From Crocosphaera chwakensis CCY0110 (GTDB taxonomy: Bacteria; Cyanobacteriota; Cyanobacteriia; Cyanobacteriales; Microcystaceae): a stretch of 22,715 nt of DNA. A program made the position numbers and the translations under genes. The notes below the pieces were generated by a model, which saw only the letters and a program-made list of their open reading frames with translations, searched no databases and had not been told where the DNA came from. Below, piece after piece: positions 1 through 8,321 of this stretch (its first letter is position 1; each line of letters opens with the position of its first letter). The stretch is taken from contig NZ_AAXW01000071.1 of assembly GCF_000169335.1 (NCBI RefSeq), positions 1 through 22,715 on the forward strand, in the 5' to 3' direction.

Positions 1-72
1 AATTCCTTCTAAAACAATAAATAAAGGTTGCATCTTTTTAAACTATAAACCTATTTTATTATAGTATACAAA

Positions 73-111
73 AAAACAAACACCTTACTTTTTATCAAAG
101 ATGTTTGTTTT
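73..111 (-). terminator. Hairpin terminator after the MAPEG gene
   Basis: A 10-bp perfect inverted repeat (AAAACAAACA at 73-82, TGTTTGTTTT at 102-111) encloses a 19-base loop. It lies 19 bases beyond the minus-strand stop at 130. Read on the minus strand, the 3' arm runs into a U-rich stretch, which fits Rho-independent termination, although the stem is A/T-rich and weak. Bases 1-72 show no gene that I can support. Confidence 0.45.
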
Positions 112-129
112 CTATAATTTTCTTGGAAA

Positions 130-519
130 TTATTGAATTAATACTAAAATCATACCAATAATAGAACCCACAAATAAAGTTAAACTACTTAAAGAACTAA
201 TAGCAAAACCAATCATTCTCTTTTCAGCAGCTTGATAATATCCCACGGCGTATAAAATACGGCCAATAATCCAAAATCCTCCAATAGCTGATCCCCAAAT
301 AGGGTCAATATAAAAACAAAATAACCATAATAAAGGTAAGAAAAATACCATCTGTTCTAATGTATTTTGTTGAACCCTTAAAGCTCTTTCAAAGTTAGGA
401 TCACCTGTGGTTGCAGGAGGAAGTACCTTGTATTTCATCCTATTGCGACCCACATTTGCAGTAATAGCAAAATAGACTGCTAAGGCAATAACAGTTACTA
501 AACTAGGATAGATTTCCAT
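130..519 (-). CDS. MAPEG family membrane protein
   Basis: This is a 129-residue protein with about four hydrophobic segments (roughly residues 5-22, 58-75, 78-95 and 105-127). The motif FERALRVQQNTLEQ at about residues 43-56 is the signature of the MAPEG superfamily (membrane-associated proteins in eicosanoid and glutathione metabolism, microsomal GST-like). Length and topology match bacterial members, which are usually uncharacterised; eukaryotic relatives conjugate glutathione to lipophilic compounds. The start is the ATG at 519, followed by a typical hydrophobic first helix. It lies in the same orientation as, but apart from, the acyltransferase gene upstream, with about 60 bases between them. 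The substrate cannot be told from sequence. Family assignment is firm; enzymatic activity is inferred. Confidence 0.85.
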   Translation of the reverse strand: MEIYPSLVTVIALAVYFAITANVGRNRMKYKVLPPATTGDPNFERALRVQQNTLEQMVFFLPLLWLFCFYIDPIWGSAIGGFWIIGRILYAVGYYQAAEKRMIGFAISSLSSLTLFVGSIIGMILVLIQ

Positions 520-581
520 CTTATTTTAGTCATTACTTAATTTCTTATTATTTTACCATAGTTTTGCATTTCTTTAACTGA

Positions 582-1652
582 TTATTTTAGCCAACGATTC
601 ACCATTGGTTGTAATTTAATTTCTACTAAGTAAGCAAGGGAAAAAATGAGTAATAATTTTAAAGTGTACTCTAAGCTTATATGAAGATTTAAACCATATT
701 TATGTAAATGTAATTGAGCTAAAATAGGATAGTGTAAAATATAAATTCCATAAGAAATAGGAGAGATTATATAAAAAAATCCTAAAATAGAATCAAAATA
801 ACGTAACTTATTAACATACCAAATTAAACCAGCTAAGATGGCAAGAAAAGCACTAGCAAAATGTCTAAAATTTAGAAAAGGATAATAACCTAATCTAATC
901 GTACTTATTGATATAACTGGGATAAAGCTAATGATTGACATTAAAAACAAACAAATAAGAATAGGTTTCATACTTCTAACAGTAAATCGTTGCTGTTTTA
1001 GGTAAATGTCCGCTGCTTCGACTCCACACCACCAAATAATGAAATACGCTAGATATAAAGCAATGGCATTAGGATAAATAATGTAAATTACGTAAGAGAT
1101 AAAAGAAACAATAAAAACAAAATAAATACGGTTGTTTAATTGAAAAAGAATACTTTTGTAAAAAGGGAAAAACAATAGATAAAACCACCATTCATAGGAT
1201 AAACTCCACAGAGGATAATTAGCTAAAAAAGGTCTAACTAAAATTCCTGGTTTAGCGGAAAAATCCTGTAACATTAATAAGTTACCTAGCAGTTCAGACC
1301 AAGAAAACTTTTGAATAAATTGCTGATTTAAAATAGCTAAAAATACAGATAAAAACAAGGCAACAATTAAAGGAAAGTAAATGCGCCGAAATCGCCTAAT
1401 GAAATAATAATGAAAGGTGAGATCAGTTTTGGGATAGACAGACAGATAAATAACAAAACCACTGAGAAGAAAAAATAAAATGACTGCTTCTTGTCCAAAA
1501 GAAAAAAAGAGATTTTCTACTATTTCTGGCATAAAATCGGTCAAAGCAAATATATGATAAATTAGAACATAGAAAGCAGCAAAACCGCGAATATAATCTA
1601 ATTTTTTAATATATTTTTTAGAGCTTGATATTTGATAAGTAACTGTCATCAA
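582..1652 (-). CDS. Acyltransferase 3 family integral membrane protein (OafA/YrhL-like)
   Basis: This 356-residue, very hydrophobic protein has about ten predicted membrane segments. The N-terminal motif LDYIRGFAAFYVLIYHI (about residues 18-34) contains the R...H pattern of the Acyl_transf_3 fold, and FFLLSGFVIYL, RRFRRIYFPL and YPLWSLSYEWWFYLLF are further family landmarks. Such enzymes acetylate or otherwise acylate sugars of surface polysaccharides, exopolysaccharides or lipids from the cytoplasmic membrane. There is no C-terminal SGNH domain, so this is the short form. The start could be either of the two adjacent Met codons. The acceptor is unknown: no polysaccharide gene lies beside it, and the nearest glycosyltransferases are about 18 kb away in the window. 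Base composition is AT-rich compared with ndhB next door. Confidence 0.85.
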   Translation of the reverse strand: MMTVTYQISSSKKYIKKLDYIRGFAAFYVLIYHIFALTDFMPEIVENLFFSFGQEAVILFFLLSGFVIYLSVYPKTDLTFHYYFIRRFRRIYFPLIVALFLSVFLAILNQQFIQKFSWSELLGNLLMLQDFSAKPGILVRPFLANYPLWSLSYEWWFYLLFFPFYKSILFQLNNRIYFVFIVSFISYVIYIIYPNAIALYLAYFIIWWCGVEAADIYLKQQRFTVRSMKPILICLFLMSIISFIPVISISTIRLGYYPFLNFRHFASAFLAILAGLIWYVNKLRYFDSILGFFYIISPISYGIYILHYPILAQLHLHKYGLNLHISLEYTLKLLLIFSLAYLVEIKLQPMVNRWLK

Positions 1653-1698
1653 TTCATCAAAGAGTTATCCCGAAAGACCTTAGTAAATAAAGATTTTT

Positions 1699-1723
1699 GT
1701 TAGGTGGACAAAGCCCACCCAAC
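1699..1723. repeat. Dispersed palindromic repeat, copy 1 (diverged)
   Basis: GGTGGAC at 1703-1709 and GCCCACC at 1713-1719 form a stem with one A/C mismatch around a 3-base loop, and GTT/AAC pairing extends it outside. It is the degenerate member of a family of four in this window (see 8284, 15012 and 18036). It sits 7 bases beyond the ndhB stop codon at 1730 on the minus strand, where it could act as a transcript-end hairpin. Confidence 0.6.
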
Positions 1724-1729
1724 TTACAA

Positions 1730-3295
1730 TTATGGGTTAATGTTAGAAGAAGGAATTTCCCCTTGAGAAATACGAGTATTAACAATGGTGGATTGTAAAA
1801 TAGGGGTACTGGTAACAGAATCATTAGCCAAACTAAACAGTGGATTCGATAAAATCCCTGCTAAAGATGTGGCAATAACTGATAACACTAAACCCACCTG
1901 CAAAGGACGCATTCCTTGTAAATTCCAGCGAATTTCAGGGTAGTTTTTCACAGAATCAGACATTTCGTGAGGTTCTTTAACCACCATCATTTTAACCACA
2001 CGAATGTAATAGTAAATCGAGACAACACTGGCCACTAAAGCTAATAATACCAGTCCGTAAAGTCCCGCTTGCCAACCAGCCCAGAAAAGATAAATTTTGC
2101 CAAAAAATCCAGCTAACGGAGGAATACCACCCAAAGACAATAAACACAGACTTAATCCTAACGTTAATAAAGGATCTTTTTGATAAAGTCCTGCATATTC
2201 ACTAATTTGATCCGTTCCAGTGCGTAGAGAGAAAAGAATGACCCCACTAAACGCCCCCAAATTCATGAACAAATACACTAATAAGTAAAACACCATACTA
2301 GAGTATCCGGCATTGGTTCCGGCGGTTAAACCAATCATTACAAAGCCGGCTTGACCAATAGAAGAATAGGCTAACATCCGTTTCATACTGGTTTGGGCCA
2401 AAGCTACCACATTACCCAAAACCATACTCAAGATAGCCAAAGCAGTAAAGATCAAATGCCATTCATCCACAATAGACGAAAAAGCCGTCACCAATAAGCG
2501 AATAGCCAAAGCAAAACCGGCTGCTTTTGATCCCACCGAAAGAAACGCTACCACAGGAGTTGGAGAACCCTCATAAACATCCGGTGTCCATTGATGGAAA
2601 GGAACCGCCGAAATTTTAAAGGCAATACCTGCAATGACGAATACTAAGGCGATCGCCAGTCCCAAAGAAGAACTACTATCACTAGCTAAAATTTTGGTTG
2701 AAATCGTATCTAAGGTGGTTTCTCCCCCCGATAATCCGTATAATAGGGAACTACCATAGAGGAAAATAGCCGAACTCGAAGCCCCGATCAAGAGATATTT
2801 CAAGGCTGCTTCATTGGAACGAGGATCTCGCTTCATGTATCCTGTCATTAAATAGGATGAGATACTTAACATCTCCAACGAGACGAAAATCATCACCAAC
2901 TCATTGGCCCCGGAGAGGAACATTCCCCCCAATGTAGCCGTTAACATGATAGCGATGAATTCCGCTAAAGAGGTGCCTGTTTGTTCTACGTAGCGGATCG
3001 ACATTAAGATGGTAACCACAGTCGATAAGGCAATAATCCCTCGGAAGACAATACTTAAATTATCCCCATTAAATGCCCCGAGAAAGCCGATGGTTGAAGG
3101 GCTATCCCAAGCAGTATAAAGGGCAGCGATCGAAGCCAATAAACCCGCGATCGCCCCATAGGGTAGCCAGCTTCTGGCGTTACGTCCCCCAATGAGATCC
3201 CCGATGAGAACCACCATTAAGGTAATGATTACAATTCCTTCGGGTAGAATTGTTCCAGCGTTTAGTTGACTGGCAATGTTGCTAGAAAAGTCCAT
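1730..3295 (-). CDS. ndhB: NAD(P)H-quinone oxidoreductase subunit 2 (NdhB)
   Basis: This 521-residue polytopic membrane protein is about the usual length of cyanobacterial NdhB and has about 14 hydrophobic segments. It is a proton-pumping, antiporter-like subunit of thylakoid NDH-1. Family landmarks include EFIAIMLTATLGGMFLSGA, VSLEMLSISSYLMTGYMKRD (with the conserved Glu in the membrane), LKYLLIGASSSAIFLYGSSL, FKISAVPFHQWTPDVYEGSP and GGIPPLAGFFGKIYLFWAG. NDH-1 serves respiration, cyclic electron flow around PSI and, in specialised forms, CO2 hydration and uptake; ndhB mutants of cyanobacteria are known to be high-CO2-requiring. It is divergent from cmpABCD, so two inorganic-carbon functions sit back to back. 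No clear Shine-Dalgarno precedes the ATG at 3295. Confidence in identity is very high. Confidence 0.97.
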   Translation of the reverse strand: MDFSSNIASQLNAGTILPEGIVIITLMVVLIGDLIGGRNARSWLPYGAIAGLLASIAALYTAWDSPSTIGFLGAFNGDNLSIVFRGIIALSTVVTILMSIRYVEQTGTSLAEFIAIMLTATLGGMFLSGANELVMIFVSLEMLSISSYLMTGYMKRDPRSNEAALKYLLIGASSSAIFLYGSSLLYGLSGGETTLDTISTKILASDSSSSLGLAIALVFVIAGIAFKISAVPFHQWTPDVYEGSPTPVVAFLSVGSKAAGFALAIRLLVTAFSSIVDEWHLIFTALAILSMVLGNVVALAQTSMKRMLAYSSIGQAGFVMIGLTAGTNAGYSSMVFYLLVYLFMNLGAFSGVILFSLRTGTDQISEYAGLYQKDPLLTLGLSLCLLSLGGIPPLAGFFGKIYLFWAGWQAGLYGLVLLALVASVVSIYYYIRVVKMMVVKEPHEMSDSVKNYPEIRWNLQGMRPLQVGLVLSVIATSLAGILSNPLFSLANDSVTSTPILQSTIVNTRISQGEIPSSNINP

Positions 3296-3298
3296 AAG

Positions 3299-3493
3299 TT
3301 AGTTAGTAACAAAGTTTTCGCAAAAAGACACCATTACATTAAGCATAAAAGACGGTATCGTTAATGTGATCAGATAATCGTCCTCTTGGATCATAAGGGA
3401 CGCTGACCGATTCGGGCTAGTTTTTAAGATGGTGATCACACTATTCAACGTTAAACAATTTTGCTCAAGAACCTTAAATAATGATTGAATCAA
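3299..3493 (-). CDS. Possible 64-residue leader ORF upstream of ndhB (doubtful)
   Basis: This minus-strand frame ends 3 bases before the ndhB start and would need a TTG start at 3493. The peptide has a non-repetitive, protein-like composition and an acidic centre followed by a hydrophobic C-terminal half. The DNA here is less AT-rich than the rest of the gap, which weakly favours coding. I recognise no family and see no ribosome binding site. It could equally be the untranslated leader of ndhB. Confidence 0.2.
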   Translation of the reverse strand: MIQSLFKVLEQNCLTLNSVITILKTSPNRSASLMIQEDDYLITLTIPSFMLNVMVSFCENFVTN

Positions 3494-3837
3494 TCAAAAA
3501 CTGTTACCTCTTGTCTTTTGCCCAGAGACTTAAAGATAGAAAAATATCTATTTAAGATTAACTCAAAATAATAAATAATCTATACTTATCAGCTTAATTA
3601 AAAATTTTTTATACTTGGCTAGATTAAACATAAGTTTTTTAAAAACAAAGATGCTAAACTGATTTATCAAGTTAACCAACCGACTCAGTTAACTAATTAA
3701 AAAGCTCAGATAATAACAGCTATCAAATTCACTTATTGAAGTGCTGTCTTTCTTTCAGGGATAAGCTTTTTTTATTTTTTATTAACTTTAATTATCACGA
3801 TTTTGTCTGTCGAGATCATAGGCAGCAGGAGGCTTTT
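3494..3837. promoter_or_regulatory. AT-rich divergent regulatory region between ndhB and cmpABCD
   Basis: This 344-base stretch has no convincing gene. It holds two identical GTTAAC sites (3671-3676 and 3688-3693) separated by 11 bases, and a TTA-N8-TAA element at 3558-3571. TTA-N7/8-TAA is the described recognition pattern of CmpR, the LysR-type activator of cmp operons under low CO2. The motif is cheap in AT-rich DNA, so either element is only a candidate. I find no GTA-N8-TAC NtcA site, in keeping with a bicarbonate and not a nitrate operon. A long cmpA leader would lie in the right half. cmpR is not in the window. Confidence 0.35.
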
Positions 3838-5196
3838 ATGTCCAACTTTTCTCCCGTCACCCGTCGCAAGTTTTTACGTACTTCTGCTTTATCGGCTGCA
3901 GGTGCAATATTATTAAAAGGATGTGCAGGGAATCCTCCCGAACCTGGCGGTAATAACGCATCAAGCAGCCAACAGGCAGCAAATCTCAGCCCAGAGATGC
4001 AACCAGAAACCACAGCAATTAAATTGGGCTATATTCCTATTGTAGAGGCTGCAGCCTTGGTTGTCGCCAAGGAACAGGGATTTTTCGCTAAATATGGCAT
4101 GACGGACGTAGAATTGTCCAAACAAGCTAACTGGGCTTCTGCTAGGGATAACGTTACCATTGGTTCTGAAGGTGGGGGTATTGATGGGGGACAGTGGCAA
4201 ATGCCCATGCCTCACTTGATTACCGAGGGCATCATTACCAACGGGCGCAAAGTGCCTATGTATGTTTTAGCACAGTTAAATACCCAAGGAAATGGGATTG
4301 CTGTTGCACCTATCCATGAAGGGAAAGGAGTCACCTTAGACATATCTCAAGCAGCAGACTATATTAAAAGTTTCCCCTCCACTAACGGAAGAAAGTTCAA
4401 AGCTGCCCATACTTTTCCAAATGTTAACCAAGATTTCTGGATTCGTTACTGGTTTGCTGCTGGAGGTGTAGATCCTGATACTGACATTGATTTACTCGCT
4501 GTTCCTCCTGCTGAGACAGTACAAGGAATGCGTAATGGAACCATGGACGCATTCAGTACAGGTGATCCTTGGCCTTATCGAATTATTGCCGAAGATATTG
4601 GTTATATGGCCGGTTTAACCTCACAAATTTGGCAATTTCATCCTGAAGAATACTTGGCTATTCGTGCCGACTGGGTTGATAAAAATCCTAAAGCTACGAA
4701 AGCCTTATTAAAGGGATTAATGGAAGCACAACAATGGATTGATGAAAACAATAATCGAGCTACTGCAGTTAAGATATTAGCTGGAAGAAACTACTTTAAT
4801 GTCCCTGTTGATATTTTAGATGCTCCCTACAAAGGTAACTACAAAATGGGAGATGGCAAAGCAGAAGTTAAGGATATAAATATGGGACCCTTATATTGGA
4901 AAGATGGCAAAGGTAACGTATCTTATCCTTACAAGAGTCACGATCTTTGGTTCTTAACTGAAACATTACGATGGGGTTTTCATAAAGATCAAATATCGGA
5001 TCTTGATACGGCTCAAAAAATTATCGATAAGGTTAACCGCGAGGATATTTGGAGAGAAGCTGCTACAGAAGCTGGGTTTACAGCAGATATTCCTGCTAGT
5101 ACCTCTAGAGGAGTTGAAACCTTCTTTGATGGGGTTACATTTGATCCTCAAAATCCACAAGCTTACCTAAATAGTCTTGCGATTAAACAAGTTTAA
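3838..5196 (+). CDS. cmpA: Bicarbonate-binding lipoprotein of the BCT1 ABC transporter (CmpA)
   Basis: This is the periplasmic substrate-binding lipoprotein of the high-affinity bicarbonate importer BCT1. I chose the ATG at 3838, not an in-frame start at 3736, because AGGAGG (3827-3832) lies 5 bases before it and the signal peptide then starts correctly: Arg9-Arg10 (Tat-like RRKFL), a hydrophobic stretch and lipobox Cys29. The result is 452 residues. With this start, Thr192, Gln198 (in FPNVNQDFW) and Glu270 (in HPEEY) fall at the numbers I recall for Synechocystis CmpA; nitrate-binding NrtA has His and Lys at the last two. GGQWQMPMPHLITEG (residues 117-131) also follows the CmpA pattern, whereas NrtA has GAHILTPMPYL. 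It is followed 41 bases later by cmpB. CmpA is known to bind calcium together with bicarbonate. Confidence 0.93.
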   Translation: MSNFSPVTRRKFLRTSALSAAGAILLKGCAGNPPEPGGNNASSSQQAANLSPEMQPETTAIKLGYIPIVEAAALVVAKEQGFFAKYGMTDVELSKQANWASARDNVTIGSEGGGIDGGQWQMPMPHLITEGIITNGRKVPMYVLAQLNTQGNGIAVAPIHEGKGVTLDISQAADYIKSFPSTNGRKFKAAHTFPNVNQDFWIRYWFAAGGVDPDTDIDLLAVPPAETVQGMRNGTMDAFSTGDPWPYRIIAEDIGYMAGLTSQIWQFHPEEYLAIRADWVDKNPKATKALLKGLMEAQQWIDENNNRATAVKILAGRNYFNVPVDILDAPYKGNYKMGDGKAEVKDINMGPLYWKDGKGNVSYPYKSHDLWFLTETLRWGFHKDQISDLDTAQKIIDKVNREDIWREAATEAGFTADIPASTSRGVETFFDGVTFDPQNPQAYLNSLAIKQV

Positions 5197-5237
5197 TTGA
5201 GTCAAAAATTTTTATTTATAAATAGGAGACAAAAATA

Positions 5238-6080
5238 ATGACTACTACAACTAGAATTCGTCAAAGCCAAAGAAAAAATAAAAATCAATTGTTAATATTT
5301 TGGGATAAAAACAAAGTAGAAATAATACCTCCCATCGTTGGAATATTAGGATTTTTGATAGTTTGGCAGTTTATTTCAATGACTGGTCTGATTAAATTAC
5401 CCCCTCCCAGTAGTTTATGGACTGATGATCGAACCCGTACTTTATTAATGTATCCTTTTTACGATCGCGGTGGTTTAGATAAGGGGTTATTTTGGCAAAC
5501 TCTAGCCAGTTTAGGACGGGTTGCTCAAGGGTATTCCTTAGCTGCAATTGTAGGTATTAGTGTGGGTATTTTAGTGGGGACTCAACCCTTAATTAATAAA
5601 GCCTTAGATCCTCTCTTTCAATTTTTAAGAATGGTTGCACCTTTAGCTTGGGTTCCTATTGCTTTGGTTGCCCTACAGCAAAACCAACCGGCTGCTATTT
5701 TCGTCATTTTTATCACTGCGGTGTGGCCAATTTTAATTAATACTACAGAAGGCGTAAAACAAATTCCTCAAGACTATATCAACGTGCAGCAAGTCTTACA
5801 ATTATCTAACCGAAAATTCTTTTTCAAGATATTGCTTCCCTCTGCTTTACCTTACATTTTCACAGGATTAAGAATTGCGATCGGTTTAGCTTGGTTAGCC
5901 ATTATTGCAGCAGAAATTGTTATGTCTGGTATTGTAGGTATTGGCTTCTTTATTTGGGATGCTTACCAACAAAACTATATCAGTGAAATTATCTTGGCAG
6001 TGGTGTACATCGGGGCAGTTGGACTATTACTTGATAGAGGTATTGCTTACTTACAAAAAGTGATTGCACCAGGGGAGTAA
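5238..6080 (+). CDS. cmpB: Bicarbonate ABC transporter permease (CmpB)
   Basis: This 280-residue inner-membrane permease of BCT1 has about six hydrophobic segments after a basic N-terminus (residues 1-30). The EAA loop typical of the NrtB/SsuC/TauC group lies near residues 170-205 (TTEGVKQIPQDYINVQQ, then LPSALPYIFTGLRIAIG) and docks to the ATPases CmpC and CmpD. AGGAG at 5224-5228 precedes the ATG by 9 bases. The protein alone cannot be told from NrtB by eye; the CmpA and CmpC neighbours decide the name. A 173-base gap, unusually long for this operon, separates it from cmpC. Confidence 0.9.
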   Translation: MTTTTRIRQSQRKNKNQLLIFWDKNKVEIIPPIVGILGFLIVWQFISMTGLIKLPPPSSLWTDDRTRTLLMYPFYDRGGLDKGLFWQTLASLGRVAQGYSLAAIVGISVGILVGTQPLINKALDPLFQFLRMVAPLAWVPIALVALQQNQPAAIFVIFITAVWPILINTTEGVKQIPQDYINVQQVLQLSNRKFFFKILLPSALPYIFTGLRIAIGLAWLAIIAAEIVMSGIVGIGFFIWDAYQQNYISEIILAVVYIGAVGLLLDRGIAYLQKVIAPGE

Positions 6081-6120
6081 GTTGTTAGAAATTACTCAAA
6101 GTTTGCTAACACTGAGAGCA

Positions 6121-6156
6121 GGGGAGGAGGGAGTAGGGAGTAGGGAGTAGGGAGAT
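6121..6156 (+). repeat. G-rich heptamer tandem repeat (GGGAGTA x3 plus partial), possible G-quadruplex
   Basis: GGGAGTA repeats at 6129-6135, 6136-6142 and 6143-6149 are followed by GGGAGAT, and preceded by GGGGAGGA. This gives five runs of three or more G with loops of 4 bases on the transcribed-sense strand, which satisfies the usual G3+N1-7 quadruplex pattern. Heptameric tandem repeats (STRR) are known in cyanobacteria. It lies between cmpB and cmpC in a 173-base gap, about 100 bases before the cmpC start. The rest of the gap holds no gene. Confidence 0.7.
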
Positions 6157-6253
6157 AATTGACCGTTAATTATATCATTCCTCCTAAACTCTTATACTTC
6201 TGAACTCCTCACTAAAATATCTTTTCCTACTATTAACAACCGAGGTTAAAATC

Positions 6254-8263
6254 ATGGGTGTTTTTGTTGCAGCCGATAGTATTGATAAAGTTTTTCCCTT
6301 AAGTGGTGGTGGGGAATATGTTGCCCTTAAAGGCATTGATTTAGAAATTAAAAAAGGAGAATTTATTTCTTTAATTGGTCACTCTGGTTGTGGTAAATCA
6401 ACTCTATTAAATATGATCGCAGGTTTAGATTTACCCACAGAAGGCATTGTTACCCTAGAAGGGCAAAAAGTGAAAAAACCAGGGCCAGATAAAATGGTCA
6501 TTTTCCAAAATTATTCTCTATTACCTTGGTTAACTGTCTATCAAAATATTGCCCTGGCCGTTGATGAAGTTATGGCCGGTTATCCAGCTAAAGAACGGAA
6601 AGAAATCATTGAAAAACACATTGATTTAGTAGGTTTACGCCATGCTGTTGATAAATATCCCAAACAATTATCAGGGGGAATGAAACAACGAGTTGCTATT
6701 GCTCGCGCCCTTTCTATTCGACCTAAACTATTATTACTTGATGAACCGTTTGGAGCATTAGATGCCTTAACTAGAGGCAATTTACAAGAACAATTAATGC
6801 GGATTTGTGAACAGTATCAAATCACTTCTGTTATGGTGACTCATGACGTAGATGAAGCTGTTTTGCTCTCAGATAGAATTGTCATGTTAACCAACGGACC
6901 AGGGTCAAATATTGGGGGTATTTTAGACGTAGATATTCCTCGACCCCGTAAACGTATGGAAGTCGTCAACCATCCCAGTTACTATAGTCTTCGTAGTGAG
7001 ATTATTTACTTTTTGAACCAACAGAAACGGATCAAAAAATTGCGGGCTAAAAAGACAGATGCGATCGCCCGTCATGGCCTTGAAAAAGTTAACCTAGAAA
7101 TAGGCTTTGTTCCCCTCACCGCTTGCGCCCCCTTAGTTGTCGCCCAAGAACGGGGATTCTTTGCTAAACATGGTCTAGATGAGGTGAATTTAGTCCGTGA
7201 AAGCAGTTGGCGAGGGGTTGTGGATGGGATCGCAGGGGGCTACTTAGACGGGGCGCAAATGCCCGCCGGAATGCCCACCTGGTTAACTGCCGGAGGACAC
7301 CAAGATCAACCTTTACCTGTTGTTACTGCTTTAACCATGACTCGTAATGGCAACGGCATCACTTTGGCCCAGTCGTTTTATGAACAAGGGGTAACTAACG
7401 TCAACGAATTAAGACGAATGTTACTCGAATCCACCGAAAAACGCCATATTTTCGGCATGGTTCATCCTTCTTCTATGCACAACCTCTTATTACGTTATTG
7501 GTTCGCTGCTGGAGGCATCGATCCGGATCAGGATGTACAATTAGAAACCATTCCCCCAGCCCAAATGGTAGCGGATCTCAAAGCCGGAACAATTGACGGG
7601 TACTGTGTGGGGGAACCCTGGAATATTAGGGCTGCCACTGAAGGGGTAGGGTTTACTGTAGCCACAGATTTAGAAATTTGGCAGGGTCATCCGGGTAAAG
7701 TGTTAGGAGTCAGGGAAAATTGGGCTAATACCCATCCGAATAGTCATATTGCCCTGGTTAAAGCCATTTTAGAAGGGTGTCAATATTGCGCTGATCCGGC
7801 TAACCATGAAGAGATCCGTCAATTATTAGCCAGTCGTAAATACCTTAGTACCGACCCCGAATATATTCAGTTAGGAGACCCGAAAAACTATACCTGCAAT
7901 GTGGAAAAATTGGTCGAATACGCTCATCATATGTTCTTTGGGGAAGGAATGAACCGACCTAGTCGGACCGAACATTTATGGATGATGACACAAATGGCTA
8001 GATGGGGTCATATTCCGTTTCCTCGTAACTGGGTGGAAATTTTAGAACGGGTGTGTCGGGTTAGTGTATTTAGTACCGCAGCCAGGGAGTTAGGAATGAT
8101 TGATATTAAATACCGTCGGGAACCCATTAAGTTGTTTGATGGTATCACTTTTGATGCAGAAGATCCCGTTAATTATCTCAATGAATTAGCCATTAAACAG
8201 AACTTTACGATGGCAGAAGTTCATCTTGATGGGGTTAAAACTCCTGTTCCAGTTGCAGCTTAA
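6254..8263 (+). CDS. cmpC: Bicarbonate ABC transporter ATPase fused to a CmpA-like domain (CmpC)
   Basis: This 669-residue two-domain protein has an ATP-binding cassette at residues 1-260 and a solute-binding-protein-like domain at about 278-669. Walker A GHSGCGKST is at residues 42-50, signature LSGGMKQ at 139-145, Walker B LLLLDEP at 159-165, and the switch His in THDVDE near 197. The C-terminal domain begins near LEIGFVPLTACAPLVVAQER and ends DGITFDAEDPVNYLNELAIK, both paralogous to CmpA, but it has no signal peptide and must be cytoplasmic. In the CmpC/NrtC family this fused domain is thought to regulate transport; for NrtC it mediates ammonium inhibition. The length matches CmpC, and the name follows CmpA. 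No strong ribosome binding site is visible, only AGG at 6243-6245, about 8 bases before the ATG. Confidence 0.92.
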   Translation: MGVFVAADSIDKVFPLSGGGEYVALKGIDLEIKKGEFISLIGHSGCGKSTLLNMIAGLDLPTEGIVTLEGQKVKKPGPDKMVIFQNYSLLPWLTVYQNIALAVDEVMAGYPAKERKEIIEKHIDLVGLRHAVDKYPKQLSGGMKQRVAIARALSIRPKLLLLDEPFGALDALTRGNLQEQLMRICEQYQITSVMVTHDVDEAVLLSDRIVMLTNGPGSNIGGILDVDIPRPRKRMEVVNHPSYYSLRSEIIYFLNQQKRIKKLRAKKTDAIARHGLEKVNLEIGFVPLTACAPLVVAQERGFFAKHGLDEVNLVRESSWRGVVDGIAGGYLDGAQMPAGMPTWLTAGGHQDQPLPVVTALTMTRNGNGITLAQSFYEQGVTNVNELRRMLLESTEKRHIFGMVHPSSMHNLLLRYWFAAGGIDPDQDVQLETIPPAQMVADLKAGTIDGYCVGEPWNIRAATEGVGFTVATDLEIWQGHPGKVLGVRENWANTHPNSHIALVKAILEGCQYCADPANHEEIRQLLASRKYLSTDPEYIQLGDPKNYTCNVEKLVEYAHHMFFGEGMNRPSRTEHLWMMTQMARWGHIPFPRNWVEILERVCRVSVFSTAARELGMIDIKYRREPIKLFDGITFDAEDPVNYLNELAIKQNFTMAEVHLDGVKTPVPVAA

Positions 8264-8283
8264 TCTTAGTAATTTCAATTATT

Positions 8284-8300
8284 GGTGGGCATTACCCACC
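8284..8300. repeat. Dispersed palindromic repeat, copy 2, inside the cmp operon
   Basis: GGTGGG (8284-8289) and CCCACC (8295-8300) form a 6-bp stem around CATTA. It sits between the cmpC stop and the cmpD ribosome binding site (GGAGA at 8312-8316), so the hairpin would form in the operon mRNA just upstream of cmpD. It belongs to the same family as copies at 1699, 15012 and 18036. Confidence 0.65.
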
Positions 8301-8321
8301 CTAAATAATACGGAGAAAATT

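Noticed and set aside
3736..3837. Upstream start that would extend CmpA by 34 residues
   Set aside because: It would bury the twin-Arg lipoprotein signal inside the protein; AGGAGG at 3827 and CmpA residue numbering support the ATG at 3838.
6580..6780. Antisense ORF inside cmpC and similar ones at 3816-4215, 4966-5160 and 19898-20110
   Set aside because: They are shadows of strongly conserved coding frames, with no motif of their own.
8226..8321. N-terminal extension of CmpD overlapping cmpC
   Set aside because: The extension is encoded by the cmpC end and the palindromic repeat; the ATG at 8322 has its own Shine-Dalgarno.
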